The notes under the pieces: generated by a model
What the model was told of the DNA's origin: nothing
The model's database searches: none
The model's input: only the letters and a program-made list of their open reading frames with translations
Assembly (NCBI GenBank): GCA_030642005.1
Contig: DAOWOP010000058.1
Coordinates: 1-13,852 of the forward strand
DNA: 13,852 bases
Source: Planctomycetales bacterium
Lineage (GTDB): Bacteria > Planctomycetota > Phycisphaerae > SM23-33
Direction of reading: 5' to 3'
Shown: positions 12,274 to 13,852 of the stretch, piece by piece
Numbering within the stretch: the first letter of the stretch is position 1
Layout: each line of letters starts with the position of its first letter
Translations under genes and position numbers: made by a program

Positions 12274-13487
12274 TTTTTTGAGATTGTTTCCAGGATTCGG
12301 AGGTAACTCATATACCGTCGCGGCGGGATTTTTCCGGTTTCGGCGGCGGCGCGGACGGCGCAGTCCGGTTCGTGCGTGTGTGTGCAGTTGTTGAATTTGC
12401 ACTTTGGCGCGAACTCTGCCAATTCCGGGAAATACCAGGTCAACTCGGCGGCGTCCATTTCGACGGCCAGTTCCCGCACGCCGGGCGTATCGACCAGCAG
12501 CCCGCCGCGGCTCGACTGAGCTCGCCGAAGTCCGGGAAGTTCGTGCAGCGTCGCAGCCGACGTAACGTGCCTGCCTCGCTGGTCCTTCATGCGTATTTCC
12601 CGAACAGCCAGGTTCGCGCCGGGCACCAGCGCGTTAATCAGCGTTGATTTACCCACTCCCGACGCGCCGGCCAGTACGCTCCGCCGGCCTTGAAGGGCCT
12701 TGCGAAGTTTTCGCAACCCCTTGCCCGTCGTGGCTGAACACTGAAACACCTCAAGCCCGCCGCCGGCCAGTTCCGCCAACAGCGTCTTGTCCGGCTTGCC
12801 CAGGTCCGTCTTGTTTATTACGACCATCGGCTCCATCTCGCCTCGCTCTGCGACGATGCAGAATCGGTCTATCAGGGCGGGGCTTATCTTAGGCTGGCGG
12901 ACCGAGGCGATAATCAGCAGCGTATCCATGTTGGCGGCGATGACCTTTTCCGCGATTTCCTCATCGTATCGCCCGCGTCGTTTTCCGCTGGTCGGCTGGG
13001 GTCGGGAAAGGGCCGACCGTCTCGGCCGGCGCGACAGGATCATACCGTCGGCTCGCTGCCCGTCGATTTCCTTCTCGCCGGAGGTGTGCCGCTGCTGCGT
13101 CAGCGCGACGGCGACCTCATCCCCGACGGCCAGGGCCGACGAACCTTTCGGCGGGCGGAAAGTACCGGCCAGTCGGCAGAACAGAACATCATCGCCAATG
13201 CGAACAATTGCCCCGCCCGGAAACAGACCCGTTACGACGGCGATTGCTTCTTCGGCGGGAGGGGTTTCGGTAGCGTCGGAATCTTCGTGGTCGCAAACAC
13301 CGCCCGCCTGCAAGCCGCAGGCCGGCAGGCGACCACGGCGCCGGTGGGATCGTGAGGCAGGGAGTTTGACTCGCAGAGGCTGGAGTGTCTCTGCCGAATC
13401 GGCGTCGAGCGAATCGGCGTCGGCCTCGCGGAAGCGCCGCTCCCAGCCCTTTATCCGCCGCTGCGATTTTCCCTTTCGTCTGGGCAT
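12270..13487 (-). CDS. rsgA: Ribosome small subunit-dependent GTPase A
   Basis: RsgA is a circularly permuted GTPase that checks late maturation of the 30S subunit. From the ATG at 13487 it has 405 aa. The motifs come in the permuted order G4-G5-G1-G2-G3: NKTD (225-228), SAT (251-253), Walker A GASGVGKST (274-282), a Thr-containing G2 loop RGRHVTSAATL (304-314) and DTPG (333-336). The C-terminal zinc knuckle CKFNNCTHTHEPDC supplies C363, C368, H370 and C376. An OB-fold region lies at about 80-160. The first 80 residues are longer than usual, very basic (MPRRKGKSQRR at the start) and probably disordered, and could contact rRNA. A GTG start at 13526 would add 13 residues and overlap the upstream gene, so the ATG is preferred although it has no strong Shine-Dalgarno. 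The stop overlaps the next gene's ATG. Confidence 0.95.
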   Translation of the reverse strand: MPRRKGKSQRRIKGWERRFREADADSLDADSAETLQPLRVKLPASRSHRRRGRLPACGLQAGGVCDHEDSDATETPPAEEAIAVVTGLFPGGAIVRIGDDVLFCRLAGTFRPPKGSSALAVGDEVAVALTQQRHTSGEKEIDGQRADGMILSRRPRRSALSRPQPTSGKRRGRYDEEIAEKVIAANMDTLLIIASVRQPKISPALIDRFCIVAERGEMEPMVVINKTDLGKPDKTLLAELAGGGLEVFQCSATTGKGLRKLRKALQGRRSVLAGASGVGKSTLINALVPGANLAVREIRMKDQRGRHVTSAATLHELPGLRRAQSSRGGLLVDTPGVRELAVEMDAAELTWYFPELAEFAPKCKFNNCTHTHEPDCAVRAAAETGKIPPRRYMSYLRILETISKK

Positions 13488-13512
13488 GACGGATATTGTG
13501 TCCGCACGAGCG

Positions 13513-13852
13513 TCAATTCGCAACACCGCGACGCCGACGGCGGTTCACTATCGCGGCGATGCCGACGAGGACCGAGGAGAAAATTACGATCATCGCACCC
13601 GTCGGCAGGTCGGCGACGGCGGCAATGAGGAAGCCGAACAGTCCGCTGGCAGCGCCCAGCCCCATCGCCAAAGCCAATGCCCGCCCGTGTCCTTTGACCA
13701 GCAGGAAGGCGGCGGCTGCGGGATTGGCCATGAGGCTGTAGATCATCAATCCCCCGATTGTCTGGAAGTTCACCGTCAGCACCGCGGCGGTCAGGACCAG
13801 GAATATCGTCCAGATGAGCGTTACGTGCACGCCGGCAGCCGATGCGTGAAGC
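13513..13852 (-). CDS. Metal ABC transporter permease, C-terminal part (ZnuB/TroC type)
   Basis: The frame is open to the right edge, so only about the last 113 residues are present. They show TLIWTIFLVLTAAVLTVNFQ, then IGGLMIYSLMANPAAAAFLL, the signature-like helix pair of permeases that import Zn, Mn or Fe with a solute-binding protein. Another hydrophobic pair follows (ALALAMGLGAASGLFGFLI and GAMIVIFSSVLVGI). The end is a basic RRRRRGVAN. The family has about 270-300 aa with 7-9 helices. Partner ATPase and binding-protein genes would be expected beyond the window. The stop (13513-13515) lies 25 bp before the chosen rsgA start. The metal cannot be told from this fragment. Confidence 0.88.
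   Translation of the reverse strand, partial: LHASAAGVHVTLIWTIFLVLTAAVLTVNFQTIGGLMIYSLMANPAAAAFLLVKGHGRALALAMGLGAASGLFGFLIAAVADLPTGAMIVIFSSVLVGIAAIVNRRRRRGVAN

Noticed and set aside
12274..12402. Extended 129-aa version of the small protein
   Set aside because: The extra N-terminus overlaps the rsgA zinc-knuckle region in another frame and is Arg-rich; the ATG at 12273 in the ATGA overlap gives the family's usual length.
13488..13526. GTG start for rsgA adding 13 residues
   Set aside because: It would overlap the upstream permease gene, and MPRRKGK at 13487 looks like the natural start. It cannot be excluded because neither start has a strong Shine-Dalgarno.

Overview
The window comes from a moderately GC-rich bacterial chromosome. 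A planctomycete of the Phycisphaerae/Sedimentisphaerales type is my best guess. The reasons are the tandem HflK/HflC-like SPFH genes beside an ABC-2 exporter, the FHAWDMAWN-type hypothetical protein, and an RsgA with a long basic N-terminus followed by a small 'VIDESGEDYLYPA' protein. This assignment rests on remembered family resemblance, not on a search. I see no rRNA, tRNA, IS element, phage gene or CRISPR array.

Region 1 (about 13-8266, minus strand) looks like one six-gene transcription unit, read from high to low coordinates. It encodes a 759-aa polytopic membrane protein with an SPFH domain, a 316-aa HflC-like SPFH protein, a 470-aa HflK-like SPFH protein, a NatA-type ABC ATPase with a repeated proline-rich tail, an ABC-2 permease with a large soluble domain between its membrane segments, and a 193-aa membrane-anchored hypothetical protein that may be truncated. 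On the opposite side of a 181-bp divergent spacer, a second ABC-2 permease (8448-9824, plus strand) shares a motif block with the first but has no ATPase of its own here. My reading is that the SPFH proteins form a membrane scaffold around an ABC-2 transporter. No FtsH protease gene, the classical partner of HflK/HflC, is in the window. This is the best candidate for an undescribed system.

Region 2 (about 9881-13852, minus strand) is a metal transport and housekeeping block. It holds the C-terminal end of a metal ABC permease (ZnuB/TroC type, running off the right edge), rsgA (ribosome-assembly GTPase), an 86-aa conserved small protein translationally coupled to rsgA by an ATGA overlap, and a P1B-type heavy-metal ATPase.

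All five spacers longer than 50 bp between positions 595 and 9880 carry short-period repeats. Four have 7-bp periods (GGGACTT and CCTCAAT; GAATATT; ATTACCA/ATTACGA; TCGTAAT/TGGTAAT) and one has 9-10-bp AATTCG-containing units. Several form long inverted repeats, and two overlap stop codons. They resemble the short tandemly repeated repetitive (STRR) sequences known from cyanobacteria. The 140-bp spacer at 11873-12012 lacks them.
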